From Kiloniellales bacterium (GTDB lineage Bacteria; Pseudomonadota; Alphaproteobacteria; Kiloniellales; JAKSBE01), in the NCBI GenBank assembly GCA_030066685.1, contig JASJBF010000005.1:1-64000 (forward strand): a stretch of 64,000 nucleotides of DNA, in the 5' to 3' direction. The notes beneath the pieces were generated by a model. It had not been told where the DNA came from, ran no database searches, and was given only the letters and a program-made list of their open reading frames with translations. Of the stretch, positions 39,175 through 51,048 are shown one piece after another (position 1 is the first letter of the stretch; the number at the start of each line of letters is the position of its first letter). Both the position numbers and the translations under genes were made by a program.

Positions 39175-40665
39175 ATGAAAGTCACTTTTGCCGCCGTCAC
39201 CCTGCCGAAATCGGGCGCCTTGGCCGTTCCCATCCAGGAAGGCTGCAAGCTGCTTCCGACGGCCGCGCAGCTGGACAAGAGGACCGGCGGCGCCCTGAGC
39301 CGGGCCATGTCGGGCAGCCGATTCGATGGCAAGTCAGGGGAGATCCTCGAGGTTCTGGCGCCCGCAGGGATCGACAACGGCCGGATCCTGCTCTATGGCC
39401 TGGGAGACCCAAAGAAGCTGGTCGACCGCGACCTGCAGGACGCCGGCGGCAGCCTGGCGGCGAAGCTGAACGCGGTCGGCGAAAAGGCCGCGGCGGTCGT
39501 CGTCGAGGCCCCGGGCCGCAGCAAGGGCGCCTGGGCCGCCAACCTTGGCTATGGCGCGTTGCTCGCCTCCTACCGCTTCGACAAGTACAAGACCAAGGAG
39601 CCGGCGAGCAAGAAGCTGAGCCTCGCGAAGCTCGCGGTCCTGACCGCCGAGGCCACCGACGCCCGCAAGCTGTTCCGCGATCTGGAGGAGATTGCCGCCG
39701 GGGTTTTCCTGACCCGCGATCTGGTGTCGGAGCCGGCCAACGTGCTCTATCCGGCCGAGCTGGCAGCGCGCGCCAAGGCGCTCACCAAGCTGGGGGTCAA
39801 GGTGCAGGTGCTGGGCGAGGCGCAGATGCAGAAGCTGGGCATGGGCGCCCTGCTCGGCGTCGGCCAAGGCTCGGCGCGGGAGTCCCAGATGCTGGTCCTG
39901 CGCTGGGACGGCGCACCCAAGGCCAAGGACAAGCGGCCCGTCGCCTTCGTCGGCAAGGGCGTCTGCTTCGACACCGGCGGCATTTCGATCAAGCCCTCGG
40001 CCGGCATGGAGGACATGAAGTGGGACATGGGCGGCGCCGGCGTCGTGGTCGGCCTGATGCGCGCCCTGGCCGGCCGCAAGGCCCGGGTCAACGCGGTCGG
40101 CATCTGCGGCCTGGTCGAGAACATGCCCTCGGGCAAGGCGCAGCGCCCGGGCGACATCGTCACCACGGCCTCCGGGCAGACCGTCGAGGTCCTGAACACC
40201 GATGCCGAAGGCCGGCTCGTGCTGGCCGACGCCCTCTGGTACGTGCAGGACAAGTTCAAGCCGCGCGCGATCGTCGACCTGGCGACCCTGACCGGCGCGA
40301 TCATCGTCGCCCTGGGCAGCGTCCACGCCGGGATGTTCTCCAACGACGACACGCTCTCGGACCAGCTGGCGACCGCCGGCAAGGAGGTCGGCGAGCTGGT
40401 CTGGCGCCTGCCCTTGGCAAAGGACTACGACAAGGCGATCGACACCGAGGCCGCCGACATGAAGAACATCGGAAACCGCGAGGCCGGCTCGATCACCGCG
40501 GCCCAGTTCCTGCAGCGCTTCGTCGACAAGGACCTGCCCTGGGCGCATCTGGACATCGCCGGGGTCACCTGGTCGAAGAAGGGCAAGCCGACCGCGCCCA
40601 AGGGCGGCACCGGCTTCGGCGTCCGCCTGCTCGACCGCCTGGTCGCGGCCCACTACGAAGGCTGA
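39175..40665 (+). CDS. pepA: Leucyl aminopeptidase (family M17)
   Basis: Two-metal cytosolic aminopeptidase, which in some bacteria also binds DNA. The 496 residues have the metal and active-site motifs GKGVCFDTGGISIKP and NTDAEGRLVLAD, with KWDMGGAG between them. The ATG at 39175 has AGAGGAT upstream; 13 earlier in-frame residues are unlikely. holC follows 31 bp later, as in many proteobacteria. Confidence 0.96.
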   Translation: MKVTFAAVTLPKSGALAVPIQEGCKLLPTAAQLDKRTGGALSRAMSGSRFDGKSGEILEVLAPAGIDNGRILLYGLGDPKKLVDRDLQDAGGSLAAKLNAVGEKAAAVVVEAPGRSKGAWAANLGYGALLASYRFDKYKTKEPASKKLSLAKLAVLTAEATDARKLFRDLEEIAAGVFLTRDLVSEPANVLYPAELAARAKALTKLGVKVQVLGEAQMQKLGMGALLGVGQGSARESQMLVLRWDGAPKAKDKRPVAFVGKGVCFDTGGISIKPSAGMEDMKWDMGGAGVVVGLMRALAGRKARVNAVGICGLVENMPSGKAQRPGDIVTTASGQTVEVLNTDAEGRLVLADALWYVQDKFKPRAIVDLATLTGAIIVALGSVHAGMFSNDDTLSDQLATAGKEVGELVWRLPLAKDYDKAIDTEAADMKNIGNREAGSITAAQFLQRFVDKDLPWAHLDIAGVTWSKKGKPTAPKGGTGFGVRLLDRLVAAHYEG

Positions 40666-40696
40666 GGGCGACGTCGGAGGGGAAGACCCGGGCGCC

Positions 40697-41146
40697 ATGA
40701 CCGAGGTGCGCTTCTACCACCTGACCCGGACGCGGCTGGAGAACGCCCTGCCGCAGATGCTTGAGAAGACCCTGTCCCGGGGCCAGCGCGCGGTCGTGCG
40801 GGCCGGCTCGGAGGAGCGGGTCGAGGCCCTCAATAGCTGGCTCTGGACCTACGGCGACCGGAGCTTCCTGCCGCACGGCTCGGCCAAGGACGGCTATGCA
40901 GCCGAGCAGCCGGTCTGGCTGACCGTGGCCGAGGAGAACCCCAACGGCGCGCAGGTCCTCTTCCTGACCGACGGCACCGCCTCGACCCGGCTCGAAGACT
41001 TCGAGCTCTGCGCCGACCTCTTCGACGGCAACGACGAGACCGCAGTCACCGCCGCCCGCGCCCGCTGGACCGCCTGCAAGGAGGCCGGCCACGCCGTCAC
41101 CTACTGGCGCCAGACCGAACGCGGCGGCTGGGAGCAGGCGGGCTAA
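40697..41146 (+). CDS. holC: DNA polymerase III chi subunit
   Basis: Clamp-loader accessory protein that links the holoenzyme to SSB. The 149 residues show the chi pattern: VRFYHLTRTRLENALPQML, VVRAGSEERVEALNSWLW and FLPHGSAKDG. Position after pepA supports the call. Its stop overlaps the convergent transporter gene stop by four bases (CTAA at 41143-41146). Confidence 0.95.
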   Translation: MTEVRFYHLTRTRLENALPQMLEKTLSRGQRAVVRAGSEERVEALNSWLWTYGDRSFLPHGSAKDGYAAEQPVWLTVAEENPNGAQVLFLTDGTASTRLEDFELCADLFDGNDETAVTAARARWTACKEAGHAVTYWRQTERGGWEQAG

Positions 41147-42084
41147 CGCCGCCGCCAGGGCTTGAGGCCGCCAGGCAGGCTGAGCTGGGCCTCGCGGTAG
41201 ATGATGTAGATTCCGCTGGCGATCACGACGGCGACGCCGAGCCAGATGTTCTGTGCCGGCAGCTCGCCCCACACCAGAAACCCGAAGAGCACCGCCCAGA
41301 CCATCGCCGTGTAGTCGAAGGGCGCCAAGATGGAGGCCTCGGTGCGGCGGTAGGCCGCGGTGAGGACCAGCTGCCCGGTCCCGCCGAGGACGCCGACCAT
41401 GGCGAGCAGCAGCAAGTCGGCCAGGTCCGGCGTCACCCAGTAGAAGGGCACCACCAACCCGGTCACCAGGGTCGAGATGATCGTGTAGTAGAGCACGATG
41501 GTGATGTTGCTCTCGGTCCGGGTCAGCTTGCGCACCTGGATCACCATCAGCGCGAGGAAGAGGGCGGCCGCCAGGGGTAGCAGCGCAGCCGGCTGGAAGA
41601 CCCCGACCCCGGGCTGGACCATGACCAGGACGCCGATGAAGCCGACCCCGACCGCGGTCCAGCGCCGCGCCCGCACGACCTCGCCGAGCAGGGGCTGGGA
41701 GAGCGCGGTGACGAAGAGCGGGGCGGCGAAGGTGATCGCGGTCGCGTCGGCGAGCGGCAGCAGCGCGAGCGACCAGAAAAAGCAGCCCAGGGCGGAGAGG
41801 CCGAAGACGCTGCGCAGTGCATGGCTGCCCAGCCGCCGGGTGTGCAGTGCCCCGGCCCAGCCGCTGCGCAGGACCAGAGGCGCGAGCGGCAGGAAGGCGA
41901 AGACGCTGCGGAAGAACATGAGCTGGATGGTCGAGTAGTCCGCGCTCAGCCACTTGACCACTGCATCCATCGCCGACAGCAGGGCCATGGCCAGGGCGAT
42001 CAGCCCGATGCCCTCCAGGGTCTCGAGCCGCGCCGCCGACCCGGCGGCGGCCGGGGCCTTGTTATCCTGCCGGGTCGTGGTCAT
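41143..42084 (-). CDS. EamA/DMT-family transporter
   Basis: A 313-residue inner-membrane protein with about ten helices in two EamA repeats, ending in a basic tail (LKPWRRR). Members export amino acids, nucleosides or other metabolites; the substrate cannot be told. The N-terminal about 20 residues are hydrophilic before the first helix (GIGLIALAMALLSAMDAVVKW). It lies between convergent holC and the ABC-F gene on the same strand. Confidence 0.9.
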   Translation of the reverse strand: MTTTRQDNKAPAAAGSAARLETLEGIGLIALAMALLSAMDAVVKWLSADYSTIQLMFFRSVFAFLPLAPLVLRSGWAGALHTRRLGSHALRSVFGLSALGCFFWSLALLPLADATAITFAAPLFVTALSQPLLGEVVRARRWTAVGVGFIGVLVMVQPGVGVFQPAALLPLAAALFLALMVIQVRKLTRTESNITIVLYYTIISTLVTGLVVPFYWVTPDLADLLLLAMVGVLGGTGQLVLTAAYRRTEASILAPFDYTAMVWAVLFGFLVWGELPAQNIWLGVAVVIASGIYIIYREAQLSLPGGLKPWRRR

Positions 42085-42195
42085 CTGCCGGATCGCCTCG
42101 CCGCGTCGTTCCGAGCCAAGCTAGCGGCTTCGGCGACGCGGCTGCAGTGCCGATTGCGCAGGCCAGCTGCGGTCGCGCCGCAGGGCTCGTCGGTT

Positions 42196-44094
<1,899 letters not shown>

Positions 44095-44178
44095 GGCCGG
44101 CTAGATAGCAGACCTGCGCCCACGCCGAAACCCGCCGGAATCCCGCGGAACCTGGCGGATCTGGGGGGCTTTCCGGGA

Positions 44179-44207
44179 TTGTCGCGGGGTGGCAAAGCCG
44201 CTATAAG
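44179..44207 (+). promoter_or_regulatory. Promoter of ndk
   Basis: TTGTCG (44179-44184) and TATAAG (44202-44207) are spaced by 17 bp. The start codon lies about 40 bp downstream, with a GGGAG ribosome site 3 bases before it. Confidence 0.65.
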
Positions 44208-44247
44208 CCGCGCGTCGATCAATCGGCCCGCGGGAGTACGAGGGAGA

Positions 44248-44670
44248 ATGGCTGTGGAGCGGACCCTGTCCATCATCAAGCCGGACGCGACGCGTCGCAA
44301 CATCACCGGCAAGATCAACGCGCGTCTGGAAGAGGCGGGCCTGCGCATCGTCGCCCAGAAGCGCATCCAGCTCAGCCGGGACCAGGCCGAGGCCTTCTAC
44401 GAGGTGCACAAGGAGCGGCCCTTCTACGGCAGCCTCTGCGACTTCATGACCTCGGGTCCGGTGGTGGTCCAGGTTCTGGAAGGCGATCAGGCGGTCGAGC
44501 GCAACCGCGAGGTCATGGGCGCCACCAACCCCGCCGATGCGGCGGCCGGCACGATCCGTGCCGACTTCGCCGAGTCGATCGAGGCCAACTCGGTCCACGG
44601 CTCAGACTCCGCGGACAACGCGGCGCGGGAGATCGCGTTTTTCTTCAAGGACGACGAAATCGTCGGCTGA
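44248..44670 (+). CDS. ndk: Nucleoside diphosphate kinase
   Basis: Balances nucleoside triphosphate pools through a phosphohistidine intermediate. The 140 residues show the family start [11 protein letters not shown] and the active-site NSVHGSDS (His117). Length is normal. The far longer open frame upstream reads the ABC-F gene antisense and is rejected. Confidence 0.97.
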   Translation: MAVERTLSIIKPDATRRNITGKINARLEEAGLRIVAQKRIQLSRDQAEAFYEVHKERPFYGSLCDFMTSGPVVVQVLEGDQAVERNREVMGATNPADAAAGTIRADFAESIEANSVHGSDSADNAAREIAFFFKDDEIVG

Positions 44671-44697
44671 ACCGGGGCGCGGCGGCCCGGAAGCGGG

Positions 44698-44823
44698 CTA
44701 GACCAGGAAGATACCCATCAGAATCAGGATGACCGCGATGACCGCGGAGCTCACGGCCATGAGCTTGACGAAACCGCTCCATGTCTTCTGATGCTCGCGC
44801 AGCATCTCGTCCTGTTCGGCCAT
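44698..44823 (-). CDS. aa3-type cytochrome c oxidase subunit IV peptide
   Basis: A 41-residue peptide: a short polar start (MAEQDEMLREHQKTWSGF) and one membrane helix (VIAVILILMGIFLV). The H-x-x-TW-x-GF pattern before a single helix is that of bacterial aa3 oxidase subunit IV (COX4_pro_2). The ATG at 44823 has AGGGGAA 6 bases upstream. No other oxidase gene is nearby; in alphaproteobacteria this peptide is often encoded alone. It is convergent with ndk. Confidence 0.85.
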   Translation of the reverse strand: MAEQDEMLREHQKTWSGFVKLMAVSSAVIAVILILMGIFLV

Positions 44824-44901
44824 GACACGTTCCCCTGAATTCTTGTCTCGCGCTCGCGGCGCGGAGACTTGATACCGAGACTTCCCCCGGGCCGCAAGAG
44901 A

Positions 44902-45575
44902 CTAACCCGGGCGCTTTTGATCGGGATTCATGATCATGCCGCCGCTGTCCACGGGACCCCGGATCACCGCCCGGCCGGCCTCGATCCGGACCCGGTCCTC
45001 GGCCAGCAGGCGCAGGCACAGCGGGTAGAGTCGGTGCTCGGCCGCGAGCACCCGCGCGGCCAGGTCCGCCTCGCCGTCACCCGGCAGCACCGGAACCGCG
45101 GCCTGGCCGATGATCGGGCCCTCGTCGACATCGGCGCTGACCAAGTGGACCGTGCAACCGTGCAGCTTGACCCCGGCGGCCAGCGCCCGGGCGTGGGTGT
45201 CCAGGCCGGGAAAGGCCGGCAGCAGGGATGGATGGATGTTGACCAGCCGGCCCTGCCAGCGGTCGACGAAGGCGGCGGTCAGGACGCGCATGAAGCCGGC
45301 CAGGCAGACCAGCTCGGCGCCGGCCTCGGCCAACGCCGCGGTCAGAGCCGCTTCGAAGTCGACCCTCGTGGGATGATCGCGGTGCGGGATCACCCGGGTG
45401 GCGATCCCGGCCGTCTCGGCCCGCGCGAGGCCCTTGGCATCCGGCCGGTTGGAGAGGACCAGGACGATCTCGGCCGGGTAGTCCGGCGCCGCGGCGGCGT
45501 CGATCAGGGCCTGCAGGTTGCTGCCCCGACCTGAGATCAGGATCGCCGTCCGGCGACGCCTGCCGTCGGGGGACA

Positions 45576-45576
<1 letters not shown>
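44902..45576 (-). CDS. purN: Phosphoribosylglycinamide formyltransferase
   Basis: Transfers a formyl group from 10-formyl-THF to GAR in purine synthesis. The 224 residues contain ILISGRGSNLQALI, the active-site Asn-His-Asp set in VNIHPSLLPAFPG and DEGPIIGQ, and CLAGFMRVL. The ATG overlaps the purM TGA by one base (TGATG). A longer upstream frame reads purM out of frame and is rejected. Confidence 0.96.
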
Positions 45577-46664
<1,088 letters not shown>

Positions 46665-46672
46665 GTTGGAGT

Positions 46673-46731
46673 ATTACAGGGCCCGTCGAGCCGGGACCGG
46701 CGACACCTTTGGATCCGGAAAGCCCTGTAAT
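46673..46731. promoter_or_regulatory. Dyad between divergent purM and the DUF2066 gene
   Basis: ATTACAGGGC (46673-46682) and GCCCTGTAAT (46722-46731) form a perfect 10-bp inverted repeat with 39 bp between arms. It occupies nearly the whole 65-bp gap between the two divergent start codons. It could be a shared operator or paired promoter element; no known binding protein is implied. Confidence 0.45.
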
Positions 46732-47815
46732 GCAGATTCGCCGCGCTTTGGCAAGCATCGTCCTGACGACCGTCCTGGCCCTGCCGGCGGCGGCCGAGGA
46801 CATCTTCACGGTCAAGAACATCCGCGTCGACGCGACGGCCGGGAATGCTGCCGAGGCGCGCAAGGCGGCGCTGGCCAGCGGCCACCTGCAGGCCATGCAG
46901 CGACTGCTGTCGCGCCTGGTCTTGAGGGAGGACCTGGGCCTGCTGCCGCCGCTCTCCGCGGACCAGGTCGTCGAGCTGGTCTACAACTTCGGGGTCGACG
47001 ACGAGCGGACCTCCTCGGTCCGCTACCTCGCGCGCCTGACCTTCCAGTTCAACCCGGCCTCGGTCCGGGACTACCTACGCGCCCGCGGCGTCCGCTTCGC
47101 CGACGCCCGCGGGCGTCCCGTCCTGCTGCTGCCGGTTTTCGGGGCCGCAAACCAGGCCGTGCTCTGGGAGGATCCGAATCCCTGGCGCAACGCCTGGGCT
47201 GCCCGGGACAACCGCAGCGGCCTGGTGCCGATCCTGGTGCCGCTCGGCGATCTGGCCGACATCTCCAGCGCGACCTCGCGCGACGCCCTCAATCCGAACA
47301 ACCCGCGCCTTCAGCCCCTGGCCGAGCGCTACGGGGCCACGGAGGTCGTCACCAGCCAGGCGGTGCTGGCGGGCGACCCTGCGGCGGGCGGCGCCAGCCT
47401 GCAGATCATCACGGCGCGCTCCGGCGCGACCCCGCAGGAGCGGACCCGGATCCTGACCCTGCCGCAGAACCAGGGCGAATCCTTCCAACAGCTCCTCGCA
47501 CGGGCGGCCGAGACGGTCGCCGTCGAGATCAACGAGTCCTGGAAGCGCACCAGCCGGCTACGCTTCGAGAGCGAGGGCGAGCTCCTGGTCCGGGTGCCGA
47601 TCGGCGACCTCAAGGCCTGGCTCGAGGTCAAGCGCCGGCTCGAAAAGGTGCCTGCCGTCGAGAAGGCGACCCTGATCTACCTGACCACCGAAAGCGCTCA
47701 GCTCCAGCTGAGCTATTTCGGTGACGTCGACCAGCTGGCGCAGTCCCTGGCGCAGAACAACCTGCAGCTGACCAACGGCGAGGACGGTGCTCCGCAGCTC
47801 GTTCTCGCTCCCTGA
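46730..47815 (+). CDS. DUF2066 domain-containing exported protein
   Basis: A 361-residue protein with a signal peptide (ALASIVLTTVLALPAAA) followed by the DUF2066 region (IFTVKNIRVDATAGNAAEAR, SGHLQAMQRLL, PVLLLPVFGA). Function is unknown across the family. It sits between purM and the CDP-alcohol transferase/perM/hda genes, an arrangement seen in other alphaproteobacteria. The ATG at 46730 is preferred over an in-frame start 7 codons earlier because it begins directly at the signal peptide. Confidence 0.88.
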   Translation: MQIRRALASIVLTTVLALPAAAEDIFTVKNIRVDATAGNAAEARKAALASGHLQAMQRLLSRLVLREDLGLLPPLSADQVVELVYNFGVDDERTSSVRYLARLTFQFNPASVRDYLRARGVRFADARGRPVLLLPVFGAANQAVLWEDPNPWRNAWAARDNRSGLVPILVPLGDLADISSATSRDALNPNNPRLQPLAERYGATEVVTSQAVLAGDPAAGGASLQIITARSGATPQERTRILTLPQNQGESFQQLLARAAETVAVEINESWKRTSRLRFESEGELLVRVPIGDLKAWLEVKRRLEKVPAVEKATLIYLTTESAQLQLSYFGDVDQLAQSLAQNNLQLTNGEDGAPQLVLAP

Positions 47816-47895
47816 GCCATGGACTCCTAAAGGGGGGCGGGGTCCGAACAGGCATTCCAGCCGCGCCTTGCCGGCCGGGTCCCGGTGAAATCGAC

Positions 47896-48462
47896 GTGAC
47901 GCCATCGACGCTGCTAGCGCTCCTGCCGAACCTAATCACGCTCGCCCGCCTGCTTGCGGTGCCGCTGATGATCTTCGTCCTGCTGGAGGGGGCCTTCGTC
48001 TTTGCCTTCTGGCTGTTCCTGGCGGCCGGGATCTCGGATGCCCTGGACGGGCTGATCGCCAAGCAGTTCGGCGCCGTGACCGAGATCGGCGCCTATCTCG
48101 ATCCAATCGCCGACAAGGCCCTGCTGGTTTCGGTATACGTGACCCTCGGTCACCTGGGCTCCATCGAGCCCTGGCTGGTGATCCTGATCGTGTCGCGGGA
48201 CCTGATGATCGTCGGCGGCGCGATCCTCTTCCAGACCCTGACCCAGTCGCTCAAGATGGAGCCCCTGTGGATCAGCAAGGCCAACACCGCCTTCCAGATC
48301 GTCCTGGCGCTCGTGGTCCTGGGAAAGTCCGGCTTCGGGATCACGCAGCCCTGGGTGACTGAGACGTTGACCTGGGTGGTGGCCGCGACGACGATCCTTT
48401 CCGGCGGCGCCTACATCTACAAGTGGGGCCTGCGGGCGCTGGATTTGGAGGGGGACCTTTGA
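47896..48462 (+). CDS. CDP-alcohol phosphatidyltransferase
   Basis: A 188-residue inner-membrane enzyme of the phospholipid pathway, PgsA-like. The motif D-x2-DG-x2-AR-x8-G-x3-D-x3-D is present as DALDGLIAK...G...D...D (Asp48, Asp51, Gly65, Asp69, Asp73), with Lys56 where Arg is usual. About five to six helices are visible. The start is GTG. It is followed by perM with overlapping stop and start. The exact alcohol substrate (glycerol-phosphate or other) is not certain. Confidence 0.88.
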   Translation: MTPSTLLALLPNLITLARLLAVPLMIFVLLEGAFVFAFWLFLAAGISDALDGLIAKQFGAVTEIGAYLDPIADKALLVSVYVTLGHLGSIEPWLVILIVSRDLMIVGGAILFQTLTQSLKMEPLWISKANTAFQIVLALVVLGKSGFGITQPWVTETLTWVVAATTILSGGAYIYKWGLRALDLEGDL

Positions 48463-49556
48463 CCATCGGGCGGGAACTGCGCTTCTGGCTGATCGGCCTG
48501 GTGGTCTTCTTCCTGGCGCTCTACCTCTTCCGCAGCGTGCTGCTGCCCTTCGTGGCGGGCATGGCGGTGGCCTACTTCCTGGACCCGGTCTGCGACCGGC
48601 TCGAGGCCTACAAGCTGAGCCGCACCCTGGCGGTCAGCATCGTGTCGCTGGTCTTCGCTCTGCTGGTGGTTGCGGTGCTGCTGCTGCTGGTGCCGCTGAT
48701 CGTCAATCAGGTCGTGGACTTGGCCGAGTGGCTGCCCGGCTACCTCGGCAACCTCCGCGATTATCTCACCGAGGTGATCCTCCGGCTGCAGGACCGGATC
48801 GATCCGGCCCTGGCCGACAAGCTGCGCGAGTCCATAAGCCAGTCGGCCGGCACCGCGGTGCGCTGGATCACCGACTTCCTCGGCGGCTTCCTGCGCGCCA
48901 GCTTCGACTTCGCGAACTTCCTGTCGCTGCTGGTGATCACGCCGATCGTCGCCTTTTACCTGATGCGTGACTGGGACCGGCTGGTGCAGCAGGTCGACGA
49001 CTGGCTGCCCCGGGAACACGCCGGAGAGATCCGCGCCGAGCTGCGCCGGGTCGACGAGACCCTGGCCGGCTTCCTGCGCGGCCAGGCCTCGGTCTGCCTG
49101 CTGTTGGGGCTGTTCTACAGCATCGGCCTGAGCCTGGCCGGCCTGAACTTCGGCCTGATCATCGGCCTGATCGCCGGCCTGCTGTCCTTCATCCCCTACG
49201 TCGGCTCGATCGTCGGCCTCGGCCTTTCGGTCGGTCTGGCCTTCGCGCAGTTCGACGAGTGGTACAAGATCGGCATCGTGGCCGTGATCTTCGTGATCGG
49301 GCAGGTCGTCGAAGGCAACTTCCTGACCCCGAAACTGGTCGGCGAGCGGGTCGGCCTGCATCCGGTCTGGGTGATCTTCGCCCTGCTCGCCGGCGGGGCG
49401 CTCTTCGGTTTCCTCGGGATCCTGCTGGCGGTGCCGGTCGCCGCCGTGATCGGCGTGCTGGTGCGCTTCTTCCTGCGCCGTTATCTGGAGAGCGGCTACT
49501 ACCAGGGCCGCCCGGATGCCGCGGTCGCCGAAGGCGGCGAGGCGGCGCCGGACTGA
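48459..49556 (+). CDS. perM: AI-2E/PerM family membrane protein
   Basis: A 365-residue protein with about seven to eight helices and the family block FGLIIGLIAGLLSFIPYVGS followed by EGNFLTPKLVGERVGLHPVWV. Functions vary (autoinducer or ion export); here it is probably a general transporter. The TTG start at 48459 is supported by GGAGGGG 6-7 bases upstream and overlaps the preceding TGA (TTGA). It is coupled to hda downstream (TGATG). Confidence 0.9.
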   Translation: MTIGRELRFWLIGLVVFFLALYLFRSVLLPFVAGMAVAYFLDPVCDRLEAYKLSRTLAVSIVSLVFALLVVAVLLLLVPLIVNQVVDLAEWLPGYLGNLRDYLTEVILRLQDRIDPALADKLRESISQSAGTAVRWITDFLGGFLRASFDFANFLSLLVITPIVAFYLMRDWDRLVQQVDDWLPREHAGEIRAELRRVDETLAGFLRGQASVCLLLGLFYSIGLSLAGLNFGLIIGLIAGLLSFIPYVGSIVGLGLSVGLAFAQFDEWYKIGIVAVIFVIGQVVEGNFLTPKLVGERVGLHPVWVIFALLAGGALFGFLGILLAVPVAAVIGVLVRFFLRRYLESGYYQGRPDAAVAEGGEAAPD

Positions 49557-50299
49557 TGGCGGCGCTCCGGCAGCTGACCCTCGACCTGCCGCAGCGCCCG
49601 GCCCTGGGGCGCGAGGATTTCGTGGTCACGCCCTGCAACGAGACGGCCGTGGCCTGGATCGACCGCTGGCCCGATTGGCCGCAGCCGGTCCTGGCGGTTC
49701 ACGGTCCGCCGGGGGCGGGCAAGAGCCATCTGGCACAGGTCTGGCGCCGGGCGAGCGGGGCCCAGGAGGTCAGCCCCGCGGCCTTCGAGACCGGTGAGCC
49801 GCCCGAGCTGGCGGGCGACGGCAAGGCCGTGCTGATCGAGGACGTCGACCGCCTGCTGGCGGCCGGGGAGCGGGCCCGGGAGGAGCGGCTGCTGCATCTC
49901 TACAACCTGGTCGTCGAGGCGCGGGGTTGGCTGCTGCTGACCGCCGCGTCGGCGCCGGCACGCTGGCCCTGCGGCCTGCCCGACCTCCGGTCCCGCCTGA
50001 CCGCCGCCCACGCCGTGGCCCTGGGCGCACCCGACGACCGGCTGATCGAGGCGCTGCTGATCAAGCTCTTCTCGGACCGCCAGCTCAGGGTTTCGGCGCC
50101 GGTGGTCAAATATCTCCTCCCGCGGGTCGAGCGCTCCTTCTCCGCCCTGCGCGCGCTGGTCGAGGCGATCGACCAGTCGGCGCTCTCGAACCACCGCGAC
50201 ATCTCCGTATCGCTGGCCCAACGGGCGCTGGAGGGGATGGGGTCGGAAACGGAGACCGAAGCCGGGGAGCAAAGCCCTGGATCTCGGGACCGACTGTAA
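49556..50299 (+). CDS. hda: DnaA-related regulator Hda
   Basis: A 247-residue AAA+ protein lacking the DnaA DNA-binding domain; Hda/HdaA promotes inactivation of DnaA-ATP with the sliding clamp. It shows an N-terminal clamp-binding-like QLTLDLP, Walker A GPPGAGKSHL and a reduced Walker B (VLIEDVDRL). Its ATG overlaps the perM stop by one base. A longer upstream frame reads perM out of frame. Confidence 0.92.
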   Translation: MAALRQLTLDLPQRPALGREDFVVTPCNETAVAWIDRWPDWPQPVLAVHGPPGAGKSHLAQVWRRASGAQEVSPAAFETGEPPELAGDGKAVLIEDVDRLLAAGERAREERLLHLYNLVVEARGWLLLTAASAPARWPCGLPDLRSRLTAAHAVALGAPDDRLIEALLIKLFSDRQLRVSAPVVKYLLPRVERSFSALRALVEAIDQSALSNHRDISVSLAQRALEGMGSETETEAGEQSPGSRDRL

Positions 50300-50342
50300 G
50301 GCGACGCTGTACGACGACGCCTTTCCGGGCGCCGTCGGCCGG

Positions 50343-50858
50343 CTACTCCAGGTCCCGGGCGACCACGAAACGCTGCAGCTCGCCGCCGCCGGCGGCAACC
50401 CCGGCCCAGGCCTCGGCCGCGAAGCCCAGGACGGCAAGGGTCGCGGTCGGGAACTTCTCCCGCATCCGGGCCCGCAGCTTGGCGTCGCCCCCGCCCGCCA
50501 AGTGCGCCGCCAGGTTCTCCATGCCCGGGTTGTGGCCGACCATCATCAATCGCTCGACCTTCTTGGGCTGGCGCTGAACGGTGGCGAGCAGCCGGCTTGG
50601 CGGTGCCAGATAGAGGCTGCGCAGGAACTTGATCGGGACCTCGGCTTTGAGTTCGGCCGAGACCAATTCCCAGGTCTGCCTTGCCCGCAGCGCCGAGGAA
50701 CAGAGGACCAGGTCCGGAATCAGGCCTTGCTTGCGCAGGTGACGGCCGATCAGAGGCGCGGCCCGGCGGCCGCGCTTGTTCAAGGGCCGGTCGAAGTCGG
50801 CCAGGGCGGGATCGCTCCAGTCCGACTTGGCATGGCGCAGAAGCATGAGGGTCGGCAT
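50343..50858 (-). CDS. SixA-type histidine phosphatase
   Basis: A 171-residue member of the RHG histidine phosphatase superfamily with the catalytic LLRHAKSDW at the N-terminus (His9) and the second His in MMVGHNPGME. SixA proteins dephosphorylate phosphohistidine on HPt or PTS proteins. The start is ATG 50858; an earlier in-frame start adds 9 residues without benefit. It is divergent from ppk and convergent with hda. Confidence 0.9.
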   Translation of the reverse strand: MPTLMLLRHAKSDWSDPALADFDRPLNKRGRRAAPLIGRHLRKQGLIPDLVLCSSALRARQTWELVSAELKAEVPIKFLRSLYLAPPSRLLATVQRQPKKVERLMMVGHNPGMENLAAHLAGGGDAKLRARMREKFPTATLAVLGFAAEAWAGVAAGGGELQRFVVARDLE

Positions 50859-50907
50859 TGTCTCTAGGATCCTCCCAGTGGCCAATCTTTGGTTGCTAAG
50901 CCTGGGC

Positions 50908-50931
50908 TTGAGGCTAGTTTGCTAGCCTCAA
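50908..50931. promoter_or_regulatory. Perfect 10-bp dyad in the sixA-ppk divergent region
   Basis: TTGAGGCTAG and CTAGCCTCAA are exact inverted repeats with a 4-base TTTG loop. The dyad lies about 50 bp upstream of sixA and 120 bp upstream of ppk, between divergent genes, so a terminator is unlikely and an operator or leader hairpin is more plausible. It does not match the Pho box repeat. Confidence 0.5.
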
Positions 50932-51048
50932 AATGTAACCTCCAAAGCGCGCCGCCATGGGCTATCAATTCAGGTGACCCCTCGAGATGGCGGGCGTCAG
51001 GGCCCGAGGTTCAGATCCCGGTCGCAACGCCGCAAAACTGGAGACAAT

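Noticed and set aside
50984-51036. tRNA-like T-arm (GGTTCAGATCC) upstream of ppk
   Set aside because: The T-stem does not pair, the conserved A58 position is G, and no D-arm, anticodon arm or acceptor stem can be folded.
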